A stretch of DNA of 64,000 bases from the NCBI GenBank assembly GCA_964406505.1, contig CAYORX010000008.1, forward strand, positions 1 to 64,000, read 5' to 3'. Source of the DNA: DTU015 sp964406505. Its GTDB lineage: Bacteria; Bacillota; Sulfobacillia; Fermentithermobacillales; Fermentithermobacillaceae. The translations under genes and the position numbers were made by a program. This document shows positions 1 through 9,857 of this stretch, piece by piece (the stretch's first letter is position 1; every line of letters starts with the position of its first letter). Under the pieces are notes generated by a model. It saw only the letters and a list, made by a program, of their open reading frames with translations, did not search any database and was not told where the DNA came from.

Positions 1-19
1 TTTTAGACTTTTATATCCT

Positions 20-1408
20 CTATCTTCGTGACATCAATACTACGCACTCCACATGCGGCGTCATCGGAAACATATCCACCGGTTGACATTTATCCGGTTT
101 CCATTTACGCCCTTTCAAAAAGCTTAAATCTCTAGCGAGCGTCGCTGGATTACATGATACATACACGATTGTGCGCGGATTAAGATTGGTGATAGCATTT
201 AGACTTGCTTCGTCTGCGCCCCCACGCGGAGGATCAAGTATTACTACGTCGGGCCGCGGATATTTGTGATGCAGACCAGGCAATACCCTTTCCGATTTTC
301 CGCACACAAATCTAACATTGCTTATTCCATTATCCCTAGCATTTCTTCGCGCGTCTTTAACCGCAGCATCAACATCCTCGACTCCAACTACAAACGAGGC
401 TTTTAGCGCGGCAAACAGAGTGATAGTACCAATACCGCAATAGATATCATATACCACATCTTCCGACCCGATATTCGCCCAATCTAATGCAATCTTGTAT
501 AAATTAACAGCTTGTTCAGAGTTTACTTGATAAAAAGATCGTGGGGACAGCTTGAATTTTAACCGCCCAAGACCCACTGCAGCATCATCGGAGCCAAAAA
601 TGTCGACGATATATCCGTTTCCGGCAAGTAAGCGATCTTTGTCACCCATAACAACGTTTGTACGTTTGGTATTAACGTTTAAGACCACGCTTTTAAGATT
701 AGGTATAGAATCCATTAATTCCTGTGCCATATGCTCTGCACCTGGAAGGCGATGAGAATTTGACACAGGTACCGCCATGCATTCGCCTGTACCCGGAGCT
801 ATTCTTGCAACCAAATGGCGCATTTGCCCTCGGCCGGTTTTTTCATTGTAAATCTTATATTTACGCTTCTTTACCTGCTGCAAAAGGTTTTTGACAACCG
901 TTCTTACCGCAGAATGTTCTAACAAACAATTATCTGTAGGGATAACATTGTGAGAAAAAGCTTCGTAGAATCCTGCGACGACCTGGCCATTGATGAAACC
1001 AAGAGGCATTTGCACTTTGTTGCGATATCCAAACACTTTCGGTGAAGGTATGCACTGTAAAATCGCACAATCGGAAATTCCGGCAATTCTTCTGAAAGAT
1101 TCTTTAACCAATCGAGTTTTCCATTGAAGCTGAAGGTCATAGTCGACATGCTGCCATGTGCATCCACCGCATTGTGAAGATATCTTACATCGCGGCTCTA
1201 CTCGACCTTGACCGGAGCCTAAAACATCTATAAGGCGACCGCGTGCAAATGTTTTTTTACGTTCTATTAAAATACATTTCACCAAATCGCCGGGCAAAGT
1301 TTCCGGAACAAATATAACAAGGCCTTTACCAGGCCCCGACTGAATCTTGCCCACTCCTTCTCCTCGATGATTAAAGTTTGTGATCTCAACTGTACATGAT
1401 AGACTCAT
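20..1408 (-). CDS. rlmD: 23S rRNA (uracil-5-)-methyltransferase, RlmD/TrmA family
   Basis: Likely SAM-dependent m5U methyltransferase acting on 23S rRNA (462 aa). The N-terminal ~60 residues look like a TRAM RNA-binding domain. Cysteines 74, 80 and 83 form the CX5CGGC pattern that binds a 4Fe-4S cluster in RlmD enzymes, with a probable fourth Cys near residue 162. The C-terminal Rossmann methyltransferase carries DPPRGG and the catalytic-Cys motif VSCNPATLARDL. It is the last gene of the pcrA-ligA-gatCAB-murB run and starts 1 nt after the murB stop, so it is probably co-transcribed. Family assignment is strong; the exact target uridine (RlmD-, RlmC- or RlmCD-like) cannot be read from sequence. 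Confidence 0.9.
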   Translation of the reverse strand: MSLSCTVEITNFNHRGEGVGKIQSGPGKGLVIFVPETLPGDLVKCILIERKKTFARGRLIDVLGSGQGRVEPRCKISSQCGGCTWQHVDYDLQLQWKTRLVKESFRRIAGISDCAILQCIPSPKVFGYRNKVQMPLGFINGQVVAGFYEAFSHNVIPTDNCLLEHSAVRTVVKNLLQQVKKRKYKIYNEKTGRGQMRHLVARIAPGTGECMAVPVSNSHRLPGAEHMAQELMDSIPNLKSVVLNVNTKRTNVVMGDKDRLLAGNGYIVDIFGSDDAAVGLGRLKFKLSPRSFYQVNSEQAVNLYKIALDWANIGSEDVVYDIYCGIGTITLFAALKASFVVGVEDVDAAVKDARRNARDNGISNVRFVCGKSERVLPGLHHKYPRPDVVILDPPRGGADEASLNAITNLNPRTIVYVSCNPATLARDLSFLKGRKWKPDKCQPVDMFPMTPHVECVVLMSRR

Positions 1409-1409
1409 T

Positions 1410-2375
1410 TTATTCTAACTTACAATCACTCTCTCGCTCTAAATCTTCTCCTATTACAATAATCTCTGGCTGCAAAACAACATCGAAATTTTCGCGCACT
1501 TTATCTTTTATCATTTCCATAAGAGTAAGCACATCTTTAGCGGTAGCTCCACCTTGATTGACGATAAAACCCGCGTGTTTAGACGATACCGCGGCACCTC
1601 CATATGAAAACCCTTTTAGCCCTAATTTTTCGATCATATAGCCCACGAATTTGCCTGGAGGTCTTCGAAACGCGCTTCCGGCAGATGGAATATTCAATGG
1701 CTGTTTTTCTTGCCTTTGTCTTAAGTGTGTTTCCATTACTTTATAAATTTTATCTCTATCGCCTAACTTAAGATTTACTTCTATGTTTAAAACAAGAAGA
1801 TCCTTCCTGCTCAAAAACAAAGAATGCCTATATGAAAATTCTGCCTCATCACTATAAATCCATTCTATTTCGCCATCACCGGTAGCTACTTCAACCCGAT
1901 TTACTAAAGAAGCCACATCACCACCATATGCCCCGGCATTCATCGTTACTGCTCCACCCATACTTCCTGGAATACCAACCGCAAATTCTAAACCAGATAA
2001 CTGATATCTAACGCAGTCTTTAACGATGCTCTTAAGAAGGGTTCCTGAACTAATCATTAGACTTTTGTAACCGTTTCTTTCAATTCCGGTATAACCGGAG
2101 GCCATTTTTAGTACGCAACCTCTTACCCCACCGTCTTTTACCAACAGATTGGTTCCATTTCCAATTACATGGCAGGGCACCTGAAGTTTTTTGCATATTT
2201 GCCAAGCCTTAACCGCATCTTCGCGAGTACCGGGAACGACGAGGAGGTCACAAGGCCCACCGATTCGAAAAGATGTGTGATTTGACATTGGTTCAGAAAA
2301 AAACACACGGGAACCGGTTAGCAAAGATGCAATTTCTTCGTAAATCGCATTATAATCATCGCTTCCAATGATCAT
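1410..2375 (-). CDS. murB: UDP-N-acetylenolpyruvoylglucosamine reductase MurB
   Basis: FAD- and NADPH-dependent reduction of UDP-GlcNAc-enolpyruvate to UDP-MurNAc, the second committed step of peptidoglycan precursor synthesis in the cytoplasm. The 321 aa protein has the FAD-binding PCMH half with the GIPGSMGGAVTMNAGAYGG motif, and the C-terminal half with PSAGSAFRRP, which holds the catalytic serine. The C-terminal QPEI glutamate is present. Length and motif spacing fit the short (type II) MurB of Gram-positive bacteria. It sits between gatB and rlmD, an unusual place for a wall gene, but with tight spacing that suggests one transcript. Confidence 0.95.
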   Translation of the reverse strand: MIIGSDDYNAIYEEIASLLTGSRVFFSEPMSNHTSFRIGGPCDLLVVPGTREDAVKAWQICKKLQVPCHVIGNGTNLLVKDGGVRGCVLKMASGYTGIERNGYKSLMISSGTLLKSIVKDCVRYQLSGLEFAVGIPGSMGGAVTMNAGAYGGDVASLVNRVEVATGDGEIEWIYSDEAEFSYRHSLFLSRKDLLVLNIEVNLKLGDRDKIYKVMETHLRQRQEKQPLNIPSAGSAFRRPPGKFVGYMIEKLGLKGFSYGGAAVSSKHAGFIVNQGGATAKDVLTLMEMIKDKVRENFDVVLQPEIIVIGEDLERESDCKLE

Positions 2376-2417
2376 GGCCGTTCCTCCTCTCTTTACAAAT
2401 AGATTATGCTCATAAAA

Positions 2418-3869
2418 TCACGATAGTAGTTTGTCCTTCAATATTATGTTTACCTTAGTCGGATTAGCTTTTCCTTTAGTTAGTTTCATAACCTGTCCTA
2501 CTAAAAACCCTACTGCTTTATCCTTTCCGGCCCTTATCTCCTCAACAACTAAAGGATGAGCACTTAGTACTTTTTCGACGACAGATGCCAAACTTTCGTC
2601 ATCAGAAATTTGCTCCAAGTTCTGTTCCTTAACTATAATATGCGGATCTTTGTCGGTCTCGATCATAAGAACCAATATATCTTTCGCTATTTTACCGCTA
2701 ATTACACCTTTATCAATAAGTTTAAGCATCGATACAAGATATTCAGGACGTAAAGGAATGTTTTCGTATGGAATATTTTCAGACTTCATATATCCCAAAA
2801 GTTCTACCATAATCCAATTGGATGCAGTTTTGGGGTCAGCGCCAAGTGAAACGCATCTATCAAAAAATTGTGATAACGAAGGGTCAGCCGTAAGCACCTC
2901 TGCGTCGTATTTTGGCAAATCTAGCTTCTCGACATAATAAGAGATAATTTCATCGGGAAGTCTGGGCATTTCCGACCTTATTTGCTCTATGAATTCACTG
3001 TTAAGTTCAAGCATAGGCAAGTCAGCATCAACAAAATATCTGTAATCGTCACTGTCTTGTTTTGTGCGCAACACTTTGGTCCTTTGTTCGTCCTCATCCC
3101 AATGTCGTGTTTCCCTAATAACCCGTTTACCTTGCTCCAATAATCGTTTCTGTCTTTGGAATTCATAAGAAAGTGCCCTGACAACCGCCCTAAAAGAACT
3201 TAAGTTTTTCATTTCACAGGGTGTTCCTAAAATTTCACTACCTCGGGGCTTTACAGATATATTACAATCAACCCTCATTGAGCCTTCTTCCATTTTCACA
3301 TCGGACACGCCCGCGAATTTAAGCATACTTTGCAGTTTCTCCAAGTATTCCCTAGCTTCTTCCGGCGAAGATATATCAGGTTCTGATACAATCTCAGCCA
3401 ACGGTACCCCTGCTCTATTAAAATCAACTAATGAATACTCGGCGGTAATTATTTCATCACCTGCATGAATTGATTTACCCGCATCTTCTTCTATATGAAT
3501 CCGATTAATTCTAATTTTCTTTTGGGGGTTTTCCAATTGAATATAACCACATAGGGCTATGGGCTCGTAAAATTGGGTTATCTGATACCCTTTGGGAAGA
3601 TCAGGATAAAAATAGTTTTTACGATCAAATCTGCTAAATAGATTAATTGAACAATTAAGAGCTAAGCCGGCTCTAACAGCTAATCTTACCGCTTCCGCGT
3701 TGACGATAGGTAATGCTCCCGGCATTCCTAGGCACACCGGACATATGTTGGTATTAGCTGCATCTCCAAAACGGGATAAGCATCTGCAAAACAACTTTGT
3801 ATTTGTTGAAAGTTCTACATGGACTTCTAGTCCAATCATCATTTCATATCGATTAGTCAACCAACTCAC
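2418..3869 (-). CDS. gatB: Asp-tRNA(Asn)/Glu-tRNA(Gln) amidotransferase subunit B
   Basis: GatB binds and activates the misacylated Glu-tRNA(Gln) or Asp-tRNA(Asn), which GatCAB then amidates. The 483 aa length matches the family. The N-terminus has the hallmark IGLEVHVELSTNTKLFC, followed by the cradle domain with YFYPDLPKGYQITQ and GVPLAEIVSEPD. The helical and YqeY-like tail ends in GKANP. Its start overlaps the end of gatA by 17 nt, indicating translational coupling in a gatC-gatA-gatB order. Confidence 0.97.
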   Translation of the reverse strand: MSWLTNRYEMMIGLEVHVELSTNTKLFCRCLSRFGDAANTNICPVCLGMPGALPIVNAEAVRLAVRAGLALNCSINLFSRFDRKNYFYPDLPKGYQITQFYEPIALCGYIQLENPQKKIRINRIHIEEDAGKSIHAGDEIITAEYSLVDFNRAGVPLAEIVSEPDISSPEEAREYLEKLQSMLKFAGVSDVKMEEGSMRVDCNISVKPRGSEILGTPCEMKNLSSFRAVVRALSYEFQRQKRLLEQGKRVIRETRHWDEDEQRTKVLRTKQDSDDYRYFVDADLPMLELNSEFIEQIRSEMPRLPDEIISYYVEKLDLPKYDAEVLTADPSLSQFFDRCVSLGADPKTASNWIMVELLGYMKSENIPYENIPLRPEYLVSMLKLIDKGVISGKIAKDILVLMIETDKDPHIIVKEQNLEQISDDESLASVVEKVLSAHPLVVEEIRAGKDKAVGFLVGQVMKLTKGKANPTKVNIILKDKLLS

Positions 3870-5364
3870 ACTCCCTAGTGGGATTAAGCTTACGCCTTAT
3901 CACCGAGCGTTCATGATAAACCTCCGACCCGATTTGGTCTTCCAAAGAATATCCGACATTAAGTACCGTCTGTTCACCATAAGGTTTGCCTATTATTTGC
4001 AAACCACAAGGAAGACGTGTGTCATCCAAATCAACCAGCCCCATGGGCAGGCTAAGCGCACATAAGTTAGCAAGATTAACCGGCAGGGTCAAAAGATCTC
4101 CGATATGCACACTCAAAGGCTCTTGTTGCTTTCCCCCTATTTTGAATGCTACTTCGGGTGAAGCAGGTGATACAATCAAATCGAATCTCTCAAAAATATT
4201 TTCAAACTCACGCTTTATAAGCGTTCTGATCCGAGCGGCTCTCATATAATACCGCTCTTTGTACCCAGAACCTAAGATTAAAGTGCCGAAAAGTATCCTT
4301 TTAATCGCTTCTTTGCCGAAGCCATGGGTGCGAGATCGTGTATACATGGTGTCAAGCGAGTTGGCAGATGCTCTTTTGCCAAATCTCACTCCATCAAATC
4401 TTGATAGATTAGAAGCACCCTCAGCGGTAGCAATAATATAATAAACATCACCTGCATAGATTATTGAAGGTATGCTAATTTCTTCAACTACCATGCCCAT
4501 GTCTTCCATAACCTTTAAGGATTGGATGAACTTATCTTTTACTGAAACACTCACACCTTCTAGAAGTTCTTTGGGGTAACCTACCCGTAGCGTTTCAACA
4601 TTTTTGTCAAGGTTTTTTGTATAAGATACGGACTCCCTGGAAGAAGAAGTAGCATCAAGATTATCATTTCCAGCTATAGCTTCTAAAACTAGCGCGCAAT
4701 CCCATACTGTTTCGGTCATGGGTCCCACAGTATCTAACGATGAAGCATATGCAGCAACTCCAAATCTTGACACCAAACCATAACTAGGCTTCACTCCACA
4801 AATACCAGTAAAACTTGCGGGCTGCCTAATTGAACCTCCGGTATCCGTTCCAAGCGCTAAAGGGGCCATTCCGGCTGCAACAGCTGCGGCGGAGCCACCG
4901 CTGGAACCCCCGGGCACCCGACTTAAATCCCATGGGTTGGCTGTAGAACCGTAGGCTGATGTTTCGGTAGAAGAACCCATAGCAAACTCGTCCATATTTG
5001 TTTTCCCGATTATAATTGCGCCATGCTTGCGTAGCCTTTTGATAACTGTGGCGTCATATGGGGACATCCAGTTTTCCATCATCGCAGAACCGCAAGTACA
5101 TCCGGCTCCTTCTACGCATATATTGTCTTTTATCGCAATGGGCAAGCCCGCCAAAATGCCCGGGTTTTCCCCTTTTTCAAGCAGCGAATCAAGTTCTCGT
5201 GCATCCGCTCGCGCAGACGATTCTAGTACCTGCACAAAAGCGTTGATCTCTGAATCTATATCATCTATCCTTTTCAGATAAATATCTAATACTTCAGTCG
5301 CGGAAATTTCCCTTGACGAAATTTTTTCCAAAATATGTTTCGTTCGCATATCTTGTATTTCCAC
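3853..5364 (-). CDS. gatA: Asp-tRNA(Asn)/Glu-tRNA(Gln) amidotransferase subunit A
   Basis: Amidase-signature glutaminase subunit that frees ammonia from glutamine for GatB (503 aa). The Ser-cisSer-Lys triad is intact: Lys79 in AIKDN, Ser154 in GGSSGGS and Ser178 in TDTGGSIRQP, the same numbering as characterised bacterial GatA. It lies between gatC and gatB and overlaps gatB by 17 nt. A complete GatCAB set suggests the organism makes Gln-tRNA(Gln), and perhaps Asn-tRNA(Asn), by the indirect route; that is inferred from family knowledge. Confidence 0.97.
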   Translation of the reverse strand: MEIQDMRTKHILEKISSREISATEVLDIYLKRIDDIDSEINAFVQVLESSARADARELDSLLEKGENPGILAGLPIAIKDNICVEGAGCTCGSAMMENWMSPYDATVIKRLRKHGAIIIGKTNMDEFAMGSSTETSAYGSTANPWDLSRVPGGSSGGSAAAVAAGMAPLALGTDTGGSIRQPASFTGICGVKPSYGLVSRFGVAAYASSLDTVGPMTETVWDCALVLEAIAGNDNLDATSSSRESVSYTKNLDKNVETLRVGYPKELLEGVSVSVKDKFIQSLKVMEDMGMVVEEISIPSIIYAGDVYYIIATAEGASNLSRFDGVRFGKRASANSLDTMYTRSRTHGFGKEAIKRILFGTLILGSGYKERYYMRAARIRTLIKREFENIFERFDLIVSPASPEVAFKIGGKQQEPLSVHIGDLLTLPVNLANLCALSLPMGLVDLDDTRLPCGLQIIGKPYGEQTVLNVGYSLEDQIGSEVYHERSVIRRKLNPTRECELVD

Positions 5365-5382
5365 TATATGACACCTCTTTGC

Positions 5383-5670
5383 CTAAACACTTTGAGATTC
5401 CCTTGGTACTTTAAAATATCCGTTATCAATTGAAGGGGCATATTCCATCACAACTTCGCGGGGAAGACTTTGGTGAGGAGTATCCTTTGCCAAGCGTAAG
5501 CGATCGGCATCTCCCAAAGTAAAGGTAGGAGGAATATTTTCTACGTTAACGTCTAACAAACTTTTCATGCGAGTTAAAACAGTTTCGAATTCGGCAGATA
5601 TAATGCTTTCTTCGTCCTCATTTAAAGCAATTCCGGCTAGATCTGCTATTTGCTTCAAATCAATTTTCAA
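5383..5670 (-). CDS. gatC: Asp-tRNA(Asn)/Glu-tRNA(Gln) amidotransferase subunit C
   Basis: Small stabilising subunit of GatCAB, wrapping the GatA-GatB interface. About 95 aa. The N-terminus MKIDLKQIADLAGIAL resembles other GatC proteins. I chose a TTG at 5670 because GGAG lies 8 nt upstream; GTG at 5676 or TTG at 5691 would add 2 or 7 residues. The gene overlaps the end of ligA by about 11 nt and lies just upstream of gatA in the same run. Confidence 0.88.
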   Translation of the reverse strand: MKIDLKQIADLAGIALNEDEESIISAEFETVLTRMKSLLDVNVENIPPTFTLGDADRLRLAKDTPHQSLPREVVMEYAPSIDNGYFKVPRESQSV

Positions 5671-7714
5671 TTTCACTGCTCCATTCCTCAACTAAATTTA
5701 AAAATTCCGCTTCCGTGAACACTTGAACCCCTAATTCCATCGCTCTTTTCAATTTCGAACCCGGTGAACTACCGACTACCAAGGCAAACGTATTTCTTGA
5801 TACAGAAGATGATATTTTACCGCCCGATTTCAAGATAAACTCACTGATTTCGCGGCGGGTAAATTTTTTCAAAGTTCCGGTAATCACGAATGTTTTGCCT
5901 GATAAAAACGCGTCTCGGGATTCATTAGATGCACCTGCGACAACAGCCTCCACGCCAGCGATTTTGAGCTTACGTATAATTTCTTTTGCAGAATCTGTTT
6001 CAAAGAAGGCAACTACCGCTTTTGCTATCCCGGGCCCTATCTCTTTGATTGACATCAAACTTTCTTCATTCGCGTCCATTATCCGGTCTAATGTTTTCAG
6101 CTTTTGGCTAATAAGATCTGCTGTATGCAATCCCACATTTCTGATACCAAAAGCATAAATAAGCTTAGCGAGAGGGCGCTTTTTAGACGATTCTATACTA
6201 TACATAAGATTTTCTGCCGATTTTTGGCCCATTCTTGGAAGCGAAGCTACCTCATTCGTCTTTAAAGCATATAAATCACCAGCATCGGCAACAAGCCCGG
6301 TTTGTAAAAGAGATTCGATAATAGATGGTCCTAACCCTCTTATATCCATAGCATCTCTGGAGCAAAAATGAATCAGTCTTTCCTTGACTTGAGCGGGACA
6401 CGAAAGGTTTATACATCTATGCGCGATCTCATCTGGAAATTTCATCACTGGAGAGCTACATGACGGACAAAATTCAGGCATGTGAAATACCTTTTCATCT
6501 CCTGTACGTTTTTCCCTTACCACTTCTACTATTTCCGGTATAATCTCACCGGCCTTTCGCACTATCACGATGTCTCCTATTCGAATATCTTTTTGTTTAA
6601 TTAAATCTTCATTATGTAAATTTGCGCGGGCAACCACGGAGCCTGAAACGGTAACCGGTTCCAAAACTGCCACAGGGGTAACTACGCCGGTTCGACCAAC
6701 CTGAGCCAATATATCTTTCACTTTAGTTTGAACTTGTTCAGATGGAAACTTATACGCTATTTGGGATCGCGGAGAATGCCCCGTGGCACCGAGCTTTTTG
6801 CCGAGAATACGATCTTGGATTTTTACCACAATACCATCTATATCATACGAAAATATGTTTTTATTTCGCTGCCACTGGTGAATTACAGATATGACCTTGT
6901 CCAAGCTGCTGCAATACTCATATTTGGGCACGGGAAAACCCAATTTCTTTAAAAGTTCCAAACAGCCTGTTTCGTTGTCGGGTATCTGCCAATGCGTACC
7001 TTTTATATCTCTAAGTTCATAAAACAAAGCTACTAAAGGTCTAGATGCTGACACCTTCGGATCTAATTGCCTCAACGAACCTGCAGCTGCATTACGAGGG
7101 TTTGCGAAAAGCGAAAGTCCCTCCTTCTGACGACGTTCATTTAGTTTTTCAAAATCATTAGTAGGCAAAAACACTTCGCCACGCACTTCTAAAAAATCAG
7201 GTGTTTGATTTTGAGTATCCCTAAGACCTAGAGGCACTGATTGTACAGTTTTTATGTTAACCGTTATATCCTCTCCGGATATTCCATCGCCCCGGGTAAG
7301 TGCTAACGCGAACTTGCCTTCTTCATATCGCAAAATCACCGAGATACCGTCGATCTTGGGTTCAACTACATAATCGATTTTTGCACTGTTCGCCAATTGC
7401 TTAGCACGTTGATCAAAACGTCTCAGTTCATTTTCATCAAAAGCATTAGATAAACTGAGAACCGGGCCAATGTGAGGTACAGATCTGAACGAAGAAGAAA
7501 CCTTACCGCCTACACGCATTGTTGGCGAATCGGAGGTAATCAACTCAGGAAACTCCTCTTCTAACTGGTGAAGTTTTCTGAACATGCCATCGAACTCAGC
7601 GTCGCTTATGACCGGATCATCTAAAACATAGTAGCGGTATTGGTGCTCAGTTATAAGTTTTCTAAGTTCTAATATCTGTTCAGCTGCCTCAGTTTTAGAC
7701 AAGGTATCGCTCAT
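5660..7714 (-). CDS. ligA: NAD-dependent DNA ligase LigA
   Basis: Joins nicks during replication and repair using NAD as adenylate donor (684 aa, usual length). Visible in order: the Ia domain, the adenylation domain with the KIDG active-site lysine motif near residue 115, the OB fold, a four-Cys zinc finger beginning CPSC near residue 418, helix-hairpin-helix repeats, and a C-terminal BRCT domain with FVITGTL from about residue 605. It follows pcrA by 9 nt and overlaps gatC, so pcrA-ligA form a repair pair at the head of this operon. Confidence 0.97.
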   Translation of the reverse strand: MSDTLSKTEAAEQILELRKLITEHQYRYYVLDDPVISDAEFDGMFRKLHQLEEEFPELITSDSPTMRVGGKVSSSFRSVPHIGPVLSLSNAFDENELRRFDQRAKQLANSAKIDYVVEPKIDGISVILRYEEGKFALALTRGDGISGEDITVNIKTVQSVPLGLRDTQNQTPDFLEVRGEVFLPTNDFEKLNERRQKEGLSLFANPRNAAAGSLRQLDPKVSASRPLVALFYELRDIKGTHWQIPDNETGCLELLKKLGFPVPKYEYCSSLDKVISVIHQWQRNKNIFSYDIDGIVVKIQDRILGKKLGATGHSPRSQIAYKFPSEQVQTKVKDILAQVGRTGVVTPVAVLEPVTVSGSVVARANLHNEDLIKQKDIRIGDIVIVRKAGEIIPEIVEVVREKRTGDEKVFHMPEFCPSCSSPVMKFPDEIAHRCINLSCPAQVKERLIHFCSRDAMDIRGLGPSIIESLLQTGLVADAGDLYALKTNEVASLPRMGQKSAENLMYSIESSKKRPLAKLIYAFGIRNVGLHTADLISQKLKTLDRIMDANEESLMSIKEIGPGIAKAVVAFFETDSAKEIIRKLKIAGVEAVVAGASNESRDAFLSGKTFVITGTLKKFTRREISEFILKSGGKISSSVSRNTFALVVGSSPGSKLKRAMELGVQVFTEAEFLNLVEEWSSEIEN

Positions 7715-7723
7715 TTTACCCTC

Positions 7724-9685
7724 CTAAAATTCATCCCATGCAAAGGTATGCATGTCAATTAGATCCTCGGGAATTTCTTTGACAAATCTCGAAATTCCAG
7801 TCAAAGAGGTCCCGTAATATGTTTCCCTGTAAGCGGCCAAAGTAAGATACAAAATCTGCTTCGCTCGAGTCATACCTACATAACATAAGCGTCGCTCTTC
7901 TTCTATTTGCACTTCATCTCCTATAGATCTTGCATGAGGAAGAAGTCCCTCTTCCATGCCAACCATAAATACTACATCAAATTCCAGCCCCTTAGCCGCA
8001 TGAAGCGACATCATTACGCAAGCATCTGCCTTTTCATCATACATATCTTGATCGCTTGCGAGCGCTAAATTCTCTAAATAGTCATGAAGCGTTTCTCCTT
8101 TTGCCGCAGATTGCTTCATGGAAACCAAAAGTTCTTGAAGGTTTTCAAGCCTTGCCTCATCTTCCCTGGTACGTTTGTTAGAAATATAATGCTTATATCC
8201 TGTACTTTCTAAAATAGTCGTCATAATGTCGTGAATCGCAAAATCATCTACATGTGAAAGGTCCCTGAGAATCTCTCCCAATTCCTGCGCCGATCGCCTT
8301 CTTTGCAAGGTTAATCCCGAAATTCGCGATGCTAGACATAGTGTATCGATAATGTCCAAATTATTTTGCTCAGAATATTCAATTATTTTGCGTAAACTCA
8401 CCGCTCCAAGCCCTCGCGGCGGTTGATTTATAATTCTCTCCAACGAAATATAGTCTCTTGGATAAACTAATAAACGAAGGTAACTAACAGCATCTTTGAT
8501 TTCTTTGCGCTCGTAAAACTTAAGTCCACCGACTATAGCATACGGTATCCCGATACGCATAAAGGCATCTTCGAGATTTCTTGATTGTGCATGGGTGCGG
8601 TAAAGTATAGTTATGGAACTAAGAGGCATTCGATCAGATAGTTTAAGCACTTCTTCCGCCACAAACTGTGCTTCTTCGTCCTGATTTTGGGTTACAGAAA
8701 CAATTATAGGCTCCCCACCTTTACGCGAAGTCCACAAACGTTTTTCCTTCCTAAGAAAGTTTTTAGAAACCACATGATACGCCCCGTCAAGTATTATCTG
8801 GGTTGAACGATAGTTTTCTTCAAGCTTTACCACTTTGCATTGAGGGTAATCTTTTTCAAAATCTAATATGTTTCGTAGATCTGCACCGCGAAAATTATAT
8901 ATACTTTGATCATCATCGCCTACAACAGCTAAGTTTTTATGACCGGCGGCGAGAATTTTCGTCAATTCATATTGAACCCGATTTGTGTCTTGATATTCAT
9001 CTACAAGTATGTATCTGAATTTGTTTTGATATTTTTCCCGTATCTCTTTGTGGTTTTTTAGCAAACTAACAGTTTGCATAAGCAAATCGTCGAAATCCAT
9101 GCCGTTGAGCTGTTCAAGTTTAGCTTGATATAAAACATAAGCCTGAGCTACTTTTGTTTCATAAAAAGATGAAGCTTTTTTGGTCAAGTCTGCCGGTAGC
9201 CACATCTTATCTTTAGCGCTAGATACCGCCCTTAGAACCCCTGAAGGACTGTATTGTTTTTCTGACAAATTCATCTCTTTCAATACCTGACGCATTATGC
9301 GCAACTGATCTTGAGCGTCCATTATAGAAAAACGATGCGGTTTACCGATTGTCGGATACTCGGTACGCAAAATCCTTAAACATGCAGCATGGAAAGTCAT
9401 AGCCCAAACACCTTTAGCTTTTGAATCAAGAAGCATTTCAATTCGACTTTTGAGCTCGTTAGCCGCTTTGTTTGTAAAAGTAATCGCCAAAATCGACCAC
9501 GGCTCAACACCCTGAGCGATCAAATATGCAACCCGCCTAGTAAGAACAGTAGTTTTGCCGCTGCCGGCTCCTGCAAGTATTAAAAGCGGCCCATCTTTAT
9601 GGGTCACCGCATGTCTTTGAGGTTGGTTTAGTCCTTTAAGGATTTTTACGGATTGTACATCATCAAAAAACTTTGCTTTCACCAA
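7724..9685 (-). CDS. pcrA: UvrD/PcrA-type superfamily 1 DNA helicase
   Basis: 3'-5' helicase for repair and for clearing recombination intermediates. The 653 aa protein has Walker A GAGSGKTT at residues 39-46, the Q motif LNQPQRHAV, Walker B VDEYQDTN near 230, GDDDQSIYNFRGA, and the late motifs SLHAAKGLEFDVVF and RRLCYVGMTRA. It is shorter than typical PcrA (about 720-740 aa) because it ends soon after the last helicase motif and lacks the usual C-terminal extension that can bind RNA polymerase. It is the first gene of the leftward operon. Confidence 0.93.
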   Translation of the reverse strand: MVKAKFFDDVQSVKILKGLNQPQRHAVTHKDGPLLILAGAGSGKTTVLTRRVAYLIAQGVEPWSILAITFTNKAANELKSRIEMLLDSKAKGVWAMTFHAACLRILRTEYPTIGKPHRFSIMDAQDQLRIMRQVLKEMNLSEKQYSPSGVLRAVSSAKDKMWLPADLTKKASSFYETKVAQAYVLYQAKLEQLNGMDFDDLLMQTVSLLKNHKEIREKYQNKFRYILVDEYQDTNRVQYELTKILAAGHKNLAVVGDDDQSIYNFRGADLRNILDFEKDYPQCKVVKLEENYRSTQIILDGAYHVVSKNFLRKEKRLWTSRKGGEPIIVSVTQNQDEEAQFVAEEVLKLSDRMPLSSITILYRTHAQSRNLEDAFMRIGIPYAIVGGLKFYERKEIKDAVSYLRLLVYPRDYISLERIINQPPRGLGAVSLRKIIEYSEQNNLDIIDTLCLASRISGLTLQRRRSAQELGEILRDLSHVDDFAIHDIMTTILESTGYKHYISNKRTREDEARLENLQELLVSMKQSAAKGETLHDYLENLALASDQDMYDEKADACVMMSLHAAKGLEFDVVFMVGMEEGLLPHARSIGDEVQIEEERRLCYVGMTRAKQILYLTLAAYRETYYGTSLTGISRFVKEIPEDLIDMHTFAWDEF

Positions 9686-9755
9686 AATCTATGCACCGCC
9701 ATCAGGAATACTGGAACATCTAGATTATAACGGATATGCCGCTGGTGGGGCAAAA

Positions 9756-9777
9756 CTTCAAAATTGAAATTTTGAAG
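9756..9777. promoter_or_regulatory. Perfect 22-bp palindrome in the pcrA/XPB intergenic region
   Basis: Arms CTTCAAAATT (9756-9765) and AATTTTGAAG (9768-9777) are perfect inverted copies separated by GA. It lies in the 172-nt gap between two divergent transcripts, about 80 nt from either start. The form suits a dimeric repressor site. No T-run follows on either strand, so a terminator is unlikely. The regulator is unknown. Confidence 0.5.
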
Positions 9778-9857
9778 GATCAATAGGCGAGGACGTAGAA
9801 TATACACCATGGAACTATACCCATAAGCAAAAACATTGTAATTCAGGAGGCACGTTA

